DNA from: Syncephalis plumigaleata
Taxonomy: Eukaryota > Zoopagomycota > Zoopagomycetes > Zoopagales > Piptocephalidaceae
NCBI GenBank assembly: GCA_025201365.1
Contig: JAIXMF010000135.1
Location: 1 to 32,659, forward strand
Length of the DNA stretch: 32,659 nucleotides
Direction: 5' to 3'
Of the stretch, positions 22,078 to 32,388 are shown piece by piece. Within the stretch, counting starts at the first letter, position 1. Every line of letters starts with the position of its first letter. The notes under the pieces were generated by a model, which was not told the origin of the DNA, did no database searches, and saw only the letters and a program-made list of their open reading frames with translations. The translations under genes were made by a program, and so were the position numbers.

Positions 22078-23271
22078 ATGACAGTATTGCTCGACCATCT
22101 ATGGTATTCTATTACTGCTCGTTTGTCTATTATTGATTTATTGCGCTGTCTTCCTGTATGTCGTTTCATGTACAATATTGCGGTTGTTCATCTGTATTCG
22201 CAGCCACCGTTTGACGATCGCTTTGGTTCTCCTCTACCGCGGTTTCTCGCCTTCTTGAACGCATTGCCTACACTTTCGAGTAAGACTCGACGTCTAATTA
22301 CTAGCATTAATCTAGAGTATATTGAGACTACGCTTTACGAAGAAGTCCCGGAGACATGGTTATACACATTGGCCGTGTATTGTCCGCAGTTAACCACACT
22401 ACGTACCGGTGAACTAACGAGTTATCTCAATCAATCGGCCATCATTTATCTAAAACCAAATGTACTCGCTTCACTGCGTACACTCGAACTCATTTCACCG
22501 GTAGATCTATCGGAGACAGCGTTATGTCATCTGATAGAAGCAGCATTAGCATTGGAGAGGTTGCAAATCGTTGATTGTAATGCAGCGGGCGTGGCTGTCT
22601 CGAAAAGAATAAGCGCGCGTTTATCGGGAACACTACGTTCGTTAACCATTCGCAAATGTCCCCGATTCAACGATAATGCCATGATTGCACTCTTACTACA
22701 AAGTAACGGTATTCCAATCATGTTTCCTAGGCTAGAAACACTAGAATTAGAGCAACTCATGCTAACCAACAACGCATTGTTACTATTAACGAAGAGTGAC
22801 ACCTATCATTGTTTACCGCAACTTACACATCTAAGTTTACGTGCTACCGTCAATGTTACTGCCGAGGGTATTCTAGCATTTATCGGTCAAAGGCGTAACT
22901 CGATTATAAGTGCAACGAATCTAGCACAACGACCAGCGCATGAGTTGATCAGTCTTGATCTACGTCAATTACCCAAAGTATCCTCTGTACTACTAGCGCA
23001 TCTGTCAATGGAGGCTTCGTATTTACATAGTCTCTGTGTAGATATTGATCTATTATGCGTAACTAGCGATACAACGATGCGACAACAGAACAGTATATGT
23101 CATAGTTATACATGGGCATTGACACAATTGCAACTATTCCAGCATCTTGAACATCTTGTTATCGATATCACAAATACCGTAGAATCAAATTATAATGAGC
23201 GTGCAACGATTGAGCAATACATTCGTCGTAATCTGATCGATCTAAAAACCTTGACTTTTACCGAATGTTGA
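22078..23271 (+). CDS. F-box/LRR-type protein, intronless
   Basis: A single open frame of 397 residues. The N-terminal 45 residues (LLRCLPVCRFMYNIAVVHLY) look like a degenerate F-box: Leu-rich helices, then a Val-Cys-Arg segment and a conserved aromatic. Irregular leucine-rich repeats of the AMN1/F-box-LRR kind follow, for example LASLRTLELISPVDLSETAL, LRSLTIRKCPRFNDNAMIAL and FPRLETLELEQLMLTNNAL. Such proteins usually serve as substrate adaptors of SCF ubiquitin ligases; this is inferred from the family and the target is unknown. It has no introns, unlike its intron-rich neighbours, a trait shared with the F-box gene just downstream. The F-box assignment is weaker than the LRR one. Confidence 0.75.
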   Translation: MTVLLDHLWYSITARLSIIDLLRCLPVCRFMYNIAVVHLYSQPPFDDRFGSPLPRFLAFLNALPTLSSKTRRLITSINLEYIETTLYEEVPETWLYTLAVYCPQLTTLRTGELTSYLNQSAIIYLKPNVLASLRTLELISPVDLSETALCHLIEAALALERLQIVDCNAAGVAVSKRISARLSGTLRSLTIRKCPRFNDNAMIALLLQSNGIPIMFPRLETLELEQLMLTNNALLLLTKSDTYHCLPQLTHLSLRATVNVTAEGILAFIGQRRNSIISATNLAQRPAHELISLDLRQLPKVSSVLLAHLSMEASYLHSLCVDIDLLCVTSDTTMRQQNSICHSYTWALTQLQLFQHLEHLVIDITNTVESNYNERATIEQYIRRNLIDLKTLTFTEC

Positions 23272-23530
23272 TTAATTATAAATATGTACCTATTTATTTA
23301 TTTATTTATTTATTGTTAATAAAAGCTAGACTAATATCGTATATTAGGCCTAGTTGTATATAACACGGCAGCATGATCGTTTTTACGTGTCACCATGCTC
23401 AATAATGTCGGACATGGTTTGCTAACCGAGGTGGTACACGAGGCCTTTCATCAGCATATAAATTATCAGTCATAGCACAAACATTGCCATTCAATTTTAA
23501 TCCTTTCTATTCGCTTTTTACTCGACTGTT

Positions 23531-24271
23531 ATGTTGCCTATTCCAAACCTTGTTATCGAGCGTATTGCCATCTACGTCGATACAAATTCATTTATAGCCT
23601 ATGCCTTATGCTCTAAAGAGCTCTTTAGAACCATTAGTCAGTTGCAGTATTGGTGGAAAAAGCGTTATCAAGAGCGATACTCGCTTAATGATGATAGAGA
23701 AGCTGACTGGATGATCTGGTATATGAAGACGCTACGTATTTCTGGATTATCATCACCACTTGACAAGGAATCATTACGTAATGATAAATACGCCATAAAT
23801 TGGTTTCGTGCATTTTGTCATCGACGTGCCACCGATGCCAGCTGGTTCAAGAATGATCCACGTCAATTGCAAGATATCCAGATGGACACACCGAGTAAAC
23901 ATCGAGTTGCCGTATTACAACGTATTACGTTTAATCAGGAGACACTCGACGCATGCGGTGTAATCGAGCAGTGCCAACACATCGGTGGATCTAGTAGTGA
24001 TCGATTCTGGCGTTTACGTAAACCATATCACAATGGTATTGATCCGAATATTACGGTCAAAGACATTGTTATAACCAATCATTGCTTTATAGTAGTAATA
24101 GATAAACCGAAAGGATGCTCGAGTAATTATACCATGCCAGGCCACGTACTTGTATGGCCTATTCATTGTCTAACCAGCGTATCACCTCGTTGCCTACCGT
24201 ATCCGTGTAATAGACGAATTAGTATTCGTGGCAATTGGATGCTACTACATCATTGTGAGGAAAAACGTTGA
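23531..24271 (+). CDS. F-box protein, N-terminal part (ends at in-frame TGA)
   Basis: The frame opens with an F-box-like motif (LPIPNLVIERIAIYVDTNSF, then CSKELFR and an aromatic pair YWWKKRY), so it is probably an SCF adaptor. It runs 246 residues to a TGA at 24269-24271. The next codon is ATG and the same frame stays open to 25264, so both halves look like one protein of about 577 residues. The residues just before the stop (RRISIRGNWMLLH) and just after (TIYLLNLASNQVYTHRF) read like successive beta strands of a C-terminal propeller-like domain. CGA to TGA is one simple origin. An intron at 24207-24308 (GTAATAG to ACAACAG, 102 nt) would keep the frame and remove the stop, but would also delete the strand-like segment. 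Confidence 0.7.
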   Translation: MLPIPNLVIERIAIYVDTNSFIAYALCSKELFRTISQLQYWWKKRYQERYSLNDDREADWMIWYMKTLRISGLSSPLDKESLRNDKYAINWFRAFCHRRATDASWFKNDPRQLQDIQMDTPSKHRVAVLQRITFNQETLDACGVIEQCQHIGGSSSDRFWRLRKPYHNGIDPNITVKDIVITNHCFIVVIDKPKGCSSNYTMPGHVLVWPIHCLTSVSPRCLPYPCNRRISIRGNWMLLHHCEEKR

Positions 24272-25264
24272 ATGCAGTATGCGAATGATGGTGTAGCAAC
24301 AACAACAGCAGCAATGGCCACTATTTATTTATTAAACCTTGCCTCCAATCAAGTCTACACGCATCGTTTCCGTTATCAACAAGGAGATATATTTATACAA
24401 CGAGCCACCGAGGATACGGTCACCGTGTTTGCAGCATCACTCGATGGCATCGATGATTATAAAGTGGTTACTTGGTGTATTTGGGAATTCTCGCCCATTA
24501 ACGACATGGCTAGATGTTTAATGCAAGGAACGGTTAATGTTGGCAACTTTAGCGACAAGATACTCCCTGTCAGAAGATTAGACGATACTCGAGTATTAGT
24601 CAAGTGCAATATTGAACAAGTCACCTCCAGTAACAGAGTCAATGATCAGACTAATAACACAGATGACACTGTCACTCTAGGTGTACTACCCACCACAAAG
24701 CATGATCATCACAGTACAGATGGCGATATGTCATCTCGTTTATTTATCAATAATCAGGCACCAATATGGACACATAATCATCGTATGCTACTGATAAAAC
24801 AGTTTGTATCATTAAATCAAGTGATGACCATGTCCACTGACGGTTGGACCGTGTACAGTCTAGAGGATGGTAGTGTACTTTCATTTGTCAGTATAGATGT
24901 CGTCTATCTACAACTTCAACAATATAGTTCACCTCGATTACAGCACTATTTAAAGAATAATTCCTCCTATTTCCCGGATTACATTCTAAGCGAATCGATC
25001 GATTGTCAATCCTACGTGACTATCAATCTGACAACGCATCCTAGACACACGGGAAGAACGAGTATGTCACATATATTTAGTTATTATCGTACAACGCCTG
25101 GTAAAACGACACTACTCGAGAAGACGTGGGATTTACAGGAGTATTTACAATTGACGCGAGCAGCCCCACATCTACACGCTAAACTTATGATGATTGTTAG
25201 TTCAAAGAACGCGTTACTAATCGAATATCAGAATAGTTATAAAATAGTGGATCTTTCATTCTAA
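24272..25264 (+). CDS. F-box protein, C-terminal part (same frame, after the TGA)
   Basis: Three hundred and thirty residues open in the same frame as the F-box half. There is no F-box in this part. Alternating hydrophobic strands such as ATIYLLNLASNQVYTH, KVVTWCIWEFSP and GWTVYSLEDGSVLSFVSI suggest a beta-rich, propeller-like domain, as in many F-box proteins. Translation as an independent protein would need reinitiation at the ATG touching the TGA, which is unusual in fungi. I treat it as the second half of the upstream gene, interrupted by a stop, with a pseudogene or sequence error as alternatives. Confidence 0.6.
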   Translation: MQYANDGVATTTAAMATIYLLNLASNQVYTHRFRYQQGDIFIQRATEDTVTVFAASLDGIDDYKVVTWCIWEFSPINDMARCLMQGTVNVGNFSDKILPVRRLDDTRVLVKCNIEQVTSSNRVNDQTNNTDDTVTLGVLPTTKHDHHSTDGDMSSRLFINNQAPIWTHNHRMLLIKQFVSLNQVMTMSTDGWTVYSLEDGSVLSFVSIDVVYLQLQQYSSPRLQHYLKNNSSYFPDYILSESIDCQSYVTINLTTHPRHTGRTSMSHIFSYYRTTPGKTTLLEKTWDLQEYLQLTRAAPHLHAKLMMIVSSKNALLIEYQNSYKIVDLSF

Positions 25265-25690
25265 TGAAGTTGATTTATTTTTATTATCTATAATACGTTA
25301 TTCAATTATGAAGAATGAGATAGACGTGTCATCACCATCATCATCATACCTACAAGAAATGAACATTATAACAAGATGATGATCATCGATTCATTTAGAC
25401 ATCTAATCTGTAACAGTTATAATAGAATTATCACTATCCTTTATATATATATATATGTAATATACTTGTTGTTGCTAGTTGAATGGATGGATGGATAGAT
25501 AGATTATAGAAAAGCTAAGATGCATGTTGTATGTATACGTGTATACGTGTATATGTGTGATGTGTGATGTGTGTGCGATGGAATAAAAGCCATTCATCAT
25601 CTTTCCTATTCATCCACACTTGCACCTATTACCACTTTCTTCATCTTGTTTTCATTTCCCAACTGTTAACTTACACCCTTCATCATCAAA
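25265..25690. other. Intergenic region before RanBP1
   Basis: The sequence holds short simple repeats: AT at about 25441-25457, GGAT/AGAT at about 25486-25505 and a GTGT-rich stretch at about 25535-25575. A pyrimidine-rich leader precedes the RanBP1 start codon. I see no gene. Confidence 0.55.
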
Positions 25691-26607
25691 ATGACCGACG
25701 CCGAACAGCCAAAGGTTGAAGAAAAGATTGTCGCTGAGGTAAGTATTGTATGCAATATGCAGTATACACAAGTGTATATCTAATAAGACGATATCAATAT
25801 TGTTTGACTGATCCATCTATTATTGCTATTACTATTGTTACCATTGTTGCTATTAGACCACCGCTGCTGAGGGTGAAGAAGAAGTAGAAGCCGGCCCAGA
25901 TGTTAATTTCGAGCCAGTTGTAAAGCTCAGTGAAGTAAAGGTGGAGACACAGAAGAGAATGAAGAAGTTGTCTTCAAAATGTAAGTAAATACTTGTGAAT
26001 AAAACGCCGCTACTATTACCGCGCTTGCTAAATCATTGATATTAATCTCATTAGGCGCGCCAAACTATTCCGCTTCGACAAGGAGGCGGTGAATGGAAGG
26101 AGCGCGGTACAGGCGATGCACGTATTCTAAAGCATAAAGATACCGGCAAGCATCGTCTAGTAATGCGTCGTGATAAGACACTAAAGATCTGTGCCAATCA
26201 TCATAGTAAGTAGTAGTAGTAGCAGTAGTGCTATATAATATATATAATACTGATCTTCATGTTCATCTAGTCTCACCTGATATGGAATTGAAGCCACACT
26301 CTGGTAGCGAGCGTGCATGGTATGGAATGCACATGCTGACATGTCGGAAGGCACACCTAATGCTGAGACGTTGGCCATTCGTTTCGGTAACGAGGAGAAT
26401 GCTAAACTATTCAAGGGTGCATTCGAGCAGGCACAAAAAGCCAACGAAGAGCTCCAAACCACTGGCTCTAGCAAGGATGCCGAGGAAACGACCGAAACCG
26501 AAGTGAAGAAGGACGACGCCACCACCGAGGAAGCCAAGGAGGAGAAGACCGAGGAGAAGACCGAAGAGAAGCCTGCTACCGAGGAGGAGACAAAGGAGGA
26601 AGCCTAA
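25691..26607 (+). CDS. YRB1: Ran-binding protein 1 (YRB1-type) with three apparent frameshifts
   Basis: RanBP1 binds Ran-GTP and helps RanGAP hydrolyse GTP during nucleocytoplasmic transport. Four exons are clear: 25691-25738, 25857-25980, 26055-26205 and 26271-26607. The RanBD1 motifs are all present ([66 protein letters not shown]), but not in one frame. The frame slips by one missing base near 25952 (between CAG and AAG), near 26088 (in a G run after GAGGC) and near 26320 (between TGG and TAT). In each place one extra base, most simply a G, would restore the family sequence, for a total of about 220 residues. The splice sites, the acidic N-terminus and the Glu/Lys-rich C-terminus are intact. 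The lesions are either sequence errors in short G runs or a recently inactivated copy. No intron can explain them. Confidence 0.88.
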
Positions 26608-26849
26608 GTTTCTATGTTGTTGGTGGTGCATGTCGTGTATTCGTTATTATTCTCGTTATTGATGGCGAAGAGCGTTTTTAACTTTCCAATGAAAATAAAC
26701 TACTGTCTCCCGTACATGTTATATTACGTAATGCAATGAGATAATCAATATTGTTAAGCACATCTAATAAGCCACTGGCATATTTGTTTGTTTGTTTGTT
26801 TATTAGGATAAAGTGTGGCAAATTGGATGGAAAAAGCCTGTAGTGAATC

Positions 26850-28054
26850 ATGTCTTTTGCACCAGCCACCACTTTTACTTTTACAACAAACCATGGCTTT
26901 TTCGTCAACGATGCCACTCATCAGTTCGACAATAGTGTTGTGGTACTTGTACCAAAGGAAAGGTATGATTACTAGGTATATATATATGAGATACTAAGCT
27001 AATTGCTACAATATACACATACAATATCGTAGAGCTATAGAACTGACAGGGTTGACACTTGCTCATGCTGTACAATATCTGGCAAGTGATAACGATAATG
27101 ACACGGACAAGAGGGATAATAAACGACCACGCTCTGTGTTATACTTGACACGCGATAAAACTAAAGTGGTTGCATGGCTACAAAGAATGTTAGCGTATGC
27201 AGACCATGAACAATCAACAGATGAAGTAGAACCAGGATCAAATCGACTAGTTCAAATATTACATGGTCATATACATCATCATCATCAAATAAATCGGAAT
27301 CTAGAGGCATTAAAGCGTATCTTCATCGAATCAATATAAGGTAAACTAATGGTATTGTATAGAAATAAAGAAGCAGAGTGTAATAATGAATAATTATAGA
27401 TATCCACAGACATTTGCCGAATTAATAGCATACTAGCAAGTATTCATACTATTCAGAGTGATACACTACCAACAGCTATCATTATTGATCATTTATCTAC
27501 ATGGCTAGTACCACAAACTAGTATAACGAATGATGATGACATGGATGATGGTACAATGAAAGACATAGAATGGCATCGTAAGTAGATGTAGAGGAATGGC
27601 TTCAAGCATTAACTAATATCATTCTAATTGCTATTACAATCACTAGATTAGAATCTGCAGCTAAAGTAATGTCGCTTGCCGTATCTACTATACGTCATTT
27701 ACAGAATAATACATCTACATTGTAAGTGATGATAATTAGTTAGAATGAGTACTAATATAATATATCTGTATATATTAGGTGCCAACTTATGATTACAGAT
27801 CTACTTCCATTACTACCGGGTAGGATAGATACTCGTGGAAGTAGTGAAAGAACCGTATCACTCTATAATGTATATGAACGATGGGCCACAAGGATATACA
27901 CACTTGGTGGGATGAGTAATTTGTAGAATCATAATAATCAGCTAACTCATTAACCATAGACGATACAGCAGCGGAACAATCCTACTCACTATATGAGGCG
28001 AATATTCCATTTACTCGCCATTTGACAGATGCCATTTGGCGTGGTTTACACTAA
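26850..28054 (+). CDS. Uncharacterised RecA-fold-like protein, possible Rad51-paralog relative
   Basis: Six exons are proposed: 26850-26962, 27033-27340, 27400-27577, 27652-27721, 27779-27906 and 27960-28054, about 297 residues. The N-terminal strand FDNSVVVLVPKER has no Walker A motif. RSVLYLTRDKTKVVAWL looks like a RecA-fold strand and helix. TAIIIDHLSTWL resembles a Walker B strand, and the C-terminal IYERWATRIYTL is characteristic but unassigned. The pattern recalls SWSAP1 or Shu-type Rad51 paralogs in recombination repair, with low certainty. This model needs one base added near 27315 (AAG/CGT) and one near 27433 (TAC/TAG), which join RINIR to YPQTFAELIAY and then to LASIHTI. A model without frameshifts uses one 120-nt intron, 27317-27436 (GTATCT to ACTAG), and loses that segment. 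The rightward RanBP1 gene, about 240 bp upstream, has similar lesions. Confidence 0.6.
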
Positions 28055-28689
28055 TTGCTTCTGTTCTATTCAGATGTGCCTTGTCAATAACAATGTACTA
28101 ATGGTATCAGATCGACTACTACTACTACTACTACTAGAGCATTGTTATTGATCTATTTATAATTATAACAATAAAGTAATCAAGCTGTAATGGATCTGCT
28201 TATCTCATTGTTCATTCGACTTGTCTACTTGACATGATCATTATTGCTGTATTGATATGCTCATCCAACACGTGTGCTATTTATTAAACGACACGTGCTA
28301 AAGAAGCAAGGATGCGTGGAACAAGGTGACTTGATTGATACAAGCATAGTACATACACACATTGCATCCATACATTTACTATATGGTAGTTCCTAAACAA
28401 GTGATTACACATTTATTATTCTCATTAGATATTTGGTCTTGACATTTGCTTAGTCGTCTTGTACAAAGGGTCTCTGCATATTACTCGTACTTTAGCATAG
28501 CATAGTCATTCGTTTGTTGTGGTGATAGTTAGCGTTTACTTATTTTACTGGCATCTTGTTTTGTTTACGACTTTCAGTATTCATCGTTTCTTTCACCGCT
28601 TGACACCTTTATTTTTGTAGACATTATTGCATAGTCTCCTTTATCTCTCTGTCTCCTTCTTCTTCCCTATCCTACTTGTTGACTTTTCT
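28055..28689. other. Intergenic region before the tail-anchored orphan gene
   Basis: I see no gene. An ACT trinucleotide tract lies at about 28114-28136. The last 100 bases are pyrimidine-rich and presumably form the leader of the next gene. Confidence 0.55.
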
Positions 28690-31600
28690 ATGGAGGACGA
28701 TGAGGAAACAACTCGTAGTGGTAGAGGGAGAACAGGCCGTCGCCATGACGAGGAAACGAATGAATTGGTTGGCGGCCTAGCAACCCGACGTCAACAACCA
28801 CGCCTCTACTTGCCGTTAAACACCAGTAGGGTCCCGTCTGTACCGGAAGCACCTGGTTCGCCCGGCATACTTGGTTCATCTGTAGCTCGTCGCAATATGC
28901 ATGATCGTGTACACTCTATGCCTAGGAGTCCGTTGGCTACCCCTACTGCTTCGTTGCCGTCACAAGCAGCAGCAGCAGCAACAGAGGAGGTACGACCGCA
29001 GACACCTGGCAAACGACACTCGCAAGTCGCTGCTTGGGTGGCAGAGACGCAGCGAGTAATGAATGCCGACTGGATAAATCGCGTGTCACACGGTTATGGT
29101 CTCAATGAAGAGACAGCAACAGCATCGTCTTCGTTGTCGCTACCTCCATCACGTCATCGAGAACGACCGGGTAAGTCTTGCCGATAATAGTACTCTATTA
29201 CTTGATCATTATGACGTACGTATTAATGTATATGTATATACTATATAATTGCCTTAGCCATTACCGGTACACTGTTTCAACGATCACTATCTAGTCGTTC
29301 TGATGTGGTAGATTCAAAACCAATACCATTGACACGTAAACAATTGTCAGCGGGTAATATTCCACAGAAACCTATGATGACGGGTAAATCTATTAGTCGA
29401 GATGTTCCCGTTTCATCCAACAAACTAGATGATGTTAGCTATCGTCCTAGTGGAGATAATAACGATAACCGGCATATAGAAGAAGACGACGAAGATGATG
29501 ATGATGATGAGGAAGATGAGAATCAACTACAATCATTACTGTCGTCAGTACGCGATGAAGATGTATTGCAACTGTCACGTATGACACGAGGCCATGCTGA
29601 ACAACGACGAGCAAATGGTATGAATGCTGGATCTGGTATGGATCCACCTGCTATATCATACTCATTACATGAAGACTCATCTAATCATGGAGGTGTACGA
29701 AGATCACGTCCTGTATCTCCTTATGCGAGTAAGTCAACCTGTACACTTGTGAATTGCATAGCAATATTAATCGATTCTCATTTACAGCATTGTCAGCGGA
29801 TAGTAGGACACAGGAATTACAAGTATCCGATGCAACATTAGATCGCAGTGAACGCTGTAAGGCTGATCTAAATGGACGATACGCTAATATGTACGCACAA
29901 ATGGCCGATCACAACAATTACAATCCATTGAGTAGGATACGAGAGCAACAGAAACAGCAACAGAAACAGCAACAGGAACGCTTGCAAATGCATACACGCG
30001 CTGCCTCGTGGACTGGCTCACCGCGTTCCGATCGATTTCCTGACTCGGCTCGACCCATCTCGCCTAAATTGCCCATTCAATCGCATGCCACAAATCGAGG
30101 ATATCGTCAGATGGATCATCTTACACCGCCGATTGAAGCAGTGGAACATGCAACCGATACGAATATTCCATTTGCCCTATCGCATCACAACAGTACGGTC
30201 AAGTATCAGGGTGTTGACTTTAATCGAGAGAATCCAAATGCAGTACACAATGACGATGACGACGCTGATGATGCGGATGATGTTCGTTCGGTAACCTCTG
30301 ATTCACATTTGATACGGCGTGGTCGAACTATTGCACGGGAAATCAAGCATGTATTAACGCATGCTCGACTAAAGAATCCACTACGTAAAGCGATTACCCG
30401 TAAAAAACGAGTAAGTGTATACACAAATGGATGTAGCGTATACTGAAACTAACCATACAATTGCTATCAGGCTAGTTTCAGTGGTAATGACGTGGAATCA
30501 GGCACGGAGCATGCATCTAATGCCACCACATCGAATGTCGATTCAGCATCGGAAGGTGATCTACCAATGGCGACACCGCAAGAATTGGTACATAACAATC
30601 AGCAACAATCGTTAAATAAGCGAAATACTATAGCACACTTCCAACAAGGAGTCAAGCCATGGATCAGTGAATCGACTGATCAACATGATATCACATCATC
30701 TAAATCATTGGTAAGTAGATGCAGTAACCATTTAGCTGACATGCTAATAATGACTACTATTCTTGAACAGACTGATCCGCAAGATATCGTAGAGTCATCG
30801 CTAACACAAGTGGCTCGGAAGGCACTCTCTGATCGTCAAATGTCGAGTTATCCGCGATTACAATTTGTACCGGCAGATCGACGCTTATCGTGGAATCAAG
30901 GCAAGTAGCATTGTTCATAATTGATCAATCAATCAATCAATCAATCCATTAATACTAGTTGAAATAATAGCTTTAGAGGCTGCTGTCGATGCTAGTGCCA
31001 TGCCCGTGAATACAAAGTCGTTGAATGATCCCGAGGAATTTCGAAAGGCTGTCATGTCTGATCGTGTGTCTCGATTATTTGCACGTTTCTACGAACGAGG
31101 TATGTCATTATACAATGAATACACCGGGTACAATATACTAATAGATGTGATAATCATTAGAAGCGCATGATAACTACTTTAGAATGCGTCGCTTAATAAC
31201 TGTTCAAGGTAATTGGGAATTGAATAATGTCATTAAGGTACTAATAGAAGGATACACGTAGATACACTGGTTGAACTTGATATTACATTATTAGAGGCAC
31301 AACGTAAAATGTAAGTAATGCCATGTCATTAATGATGTCTGTATTAATATATATATATATGTCATTAGATTTGGTGAATTTAGCGAATTAGTTAAACAAT
31401 TACAATCTGATATGGATGAAACGAGAGAAACTCATAAACATTACTTGGTAAATGATGATGATGATGATGAGTATAATACTCTATTATGTATTAATATATA
31501 TATAATATATATTATTAGGATGACTATAATCAAGCTATTGAATCGATTAAACAATATCAGAATGCAAAAGGTATATCCAGTAGTAATAGTAATAATACGC

Positions 31601-32213
31601 TAGATGGATCGATGCCATACAACTATTTGTTACCAACATCGATTGCTACACTTATTGATCAATTGAATTCACGTCATGCTGATATTTATGAGCAATTACG
31701 TGAAGTGTCAGATTGTCAGAAACGGTATGACATTTCTATTCTATTCTATCCATTGATTAACATACAGCTAATTTATTATATTATTGTTGTTGTTTACTCT
31801 TAGTCTGACAAGCCATACACGCGACACCATGTCACGTACCAATAGTTTATCACAAACAAGTAGTTTATGCTTCCAACAAGTAAGATTGATAGGTACATGC
31901 ACATCTACTCATTAACTAACTGATATTGCCATTAGTTAAATATACTTATTGATGAGCATCAACGATTTGTCACCTCTTATCATAGCTATTGGATGGATGT
32001 ATTTTATTCGTTTATATCATATGTACTAGCAGGTAAGTTAGTATACATCATTACATCATTACATATCAATTGTTAATACATATGTCATCATGATTAGGCA
32101 CAGCCTATGGCTTCTGGCTGATAGCACTGTTTATTATCTATATTCGTCGTATTCTATTATTACCGCGTAATCTGTTAACACCAAGTACTCGTCGTCGATC
32201 TGATCCTACTTGA
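28690..32213 (+). CDS. Uncharacterised coiled-coil protein with C-terminal membrane anchor, 912 residues
   Basis: I do not recognise the family. Thirteen exons join in one frame: 28690-29170, 29258-29728, 29788-30410, 30471-30710, 30771-30900, 30977-31099, 31161-31208, 31262-31310, 31369-31447, 31519-31724, 31804-31879, 31936-32032 and 32098-32213. The first 620 residues are low-complexity and probably disordered: Ser/Pro/Arg-rich, with an acidic Asp/Glu run, a Gln-rich stretch and a basic segment ending RKAITRKKR. The region from about 650 to 860 is helical and coiled-coil-like (LVELDITLLEAQRKIFGEF). A hydrophobic segment near 864-892 (GFWLIALFIIYIRR) is followed by about 22 basic residues, so it could be a tail anchor with the bulk in the cytosol or nucleus. 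A membrane-tethering or nuclear-envelope role is only a guess. Intron 5 (30901-30976) has a GC donor, GCAAGTAG. The ATG at 28690 is the first in frame. Confidence 0.75.
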
Positions 32214-32388
32214 TAATGATCAGACCATTGTAATGCTATCACTATACCAACATCTAATAATAATAAGAAAAAAATTAACAGTCTAACAATTTCATGATCG
32301 ATTATATTGATTATATTTTAACTGTGAAATCCACATAGTAACAAGTGTAGATAGCATGGTCATTCTGACATGTGTGTGTATTTCTCTT

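Noticed and set aside
26815-26997. A 60-codon open frame at the start of the RecA-fold-like gene
   Set aside because: The overlapping frame from ATG 26850 joins the next exon in frame and forms a coherent N-terminus, while this one does not continue.
31209-31261. An apparent frame break with a missing G near 31258 in the membrane-anchored orphan gene, with a protein-like reading across it
   Set aside because: A normal 53-nt intron (GTAATT donor, TACTAAT branch-point-like site, CGTAG acceptor) joins the flanking exons in frame without any missing base.
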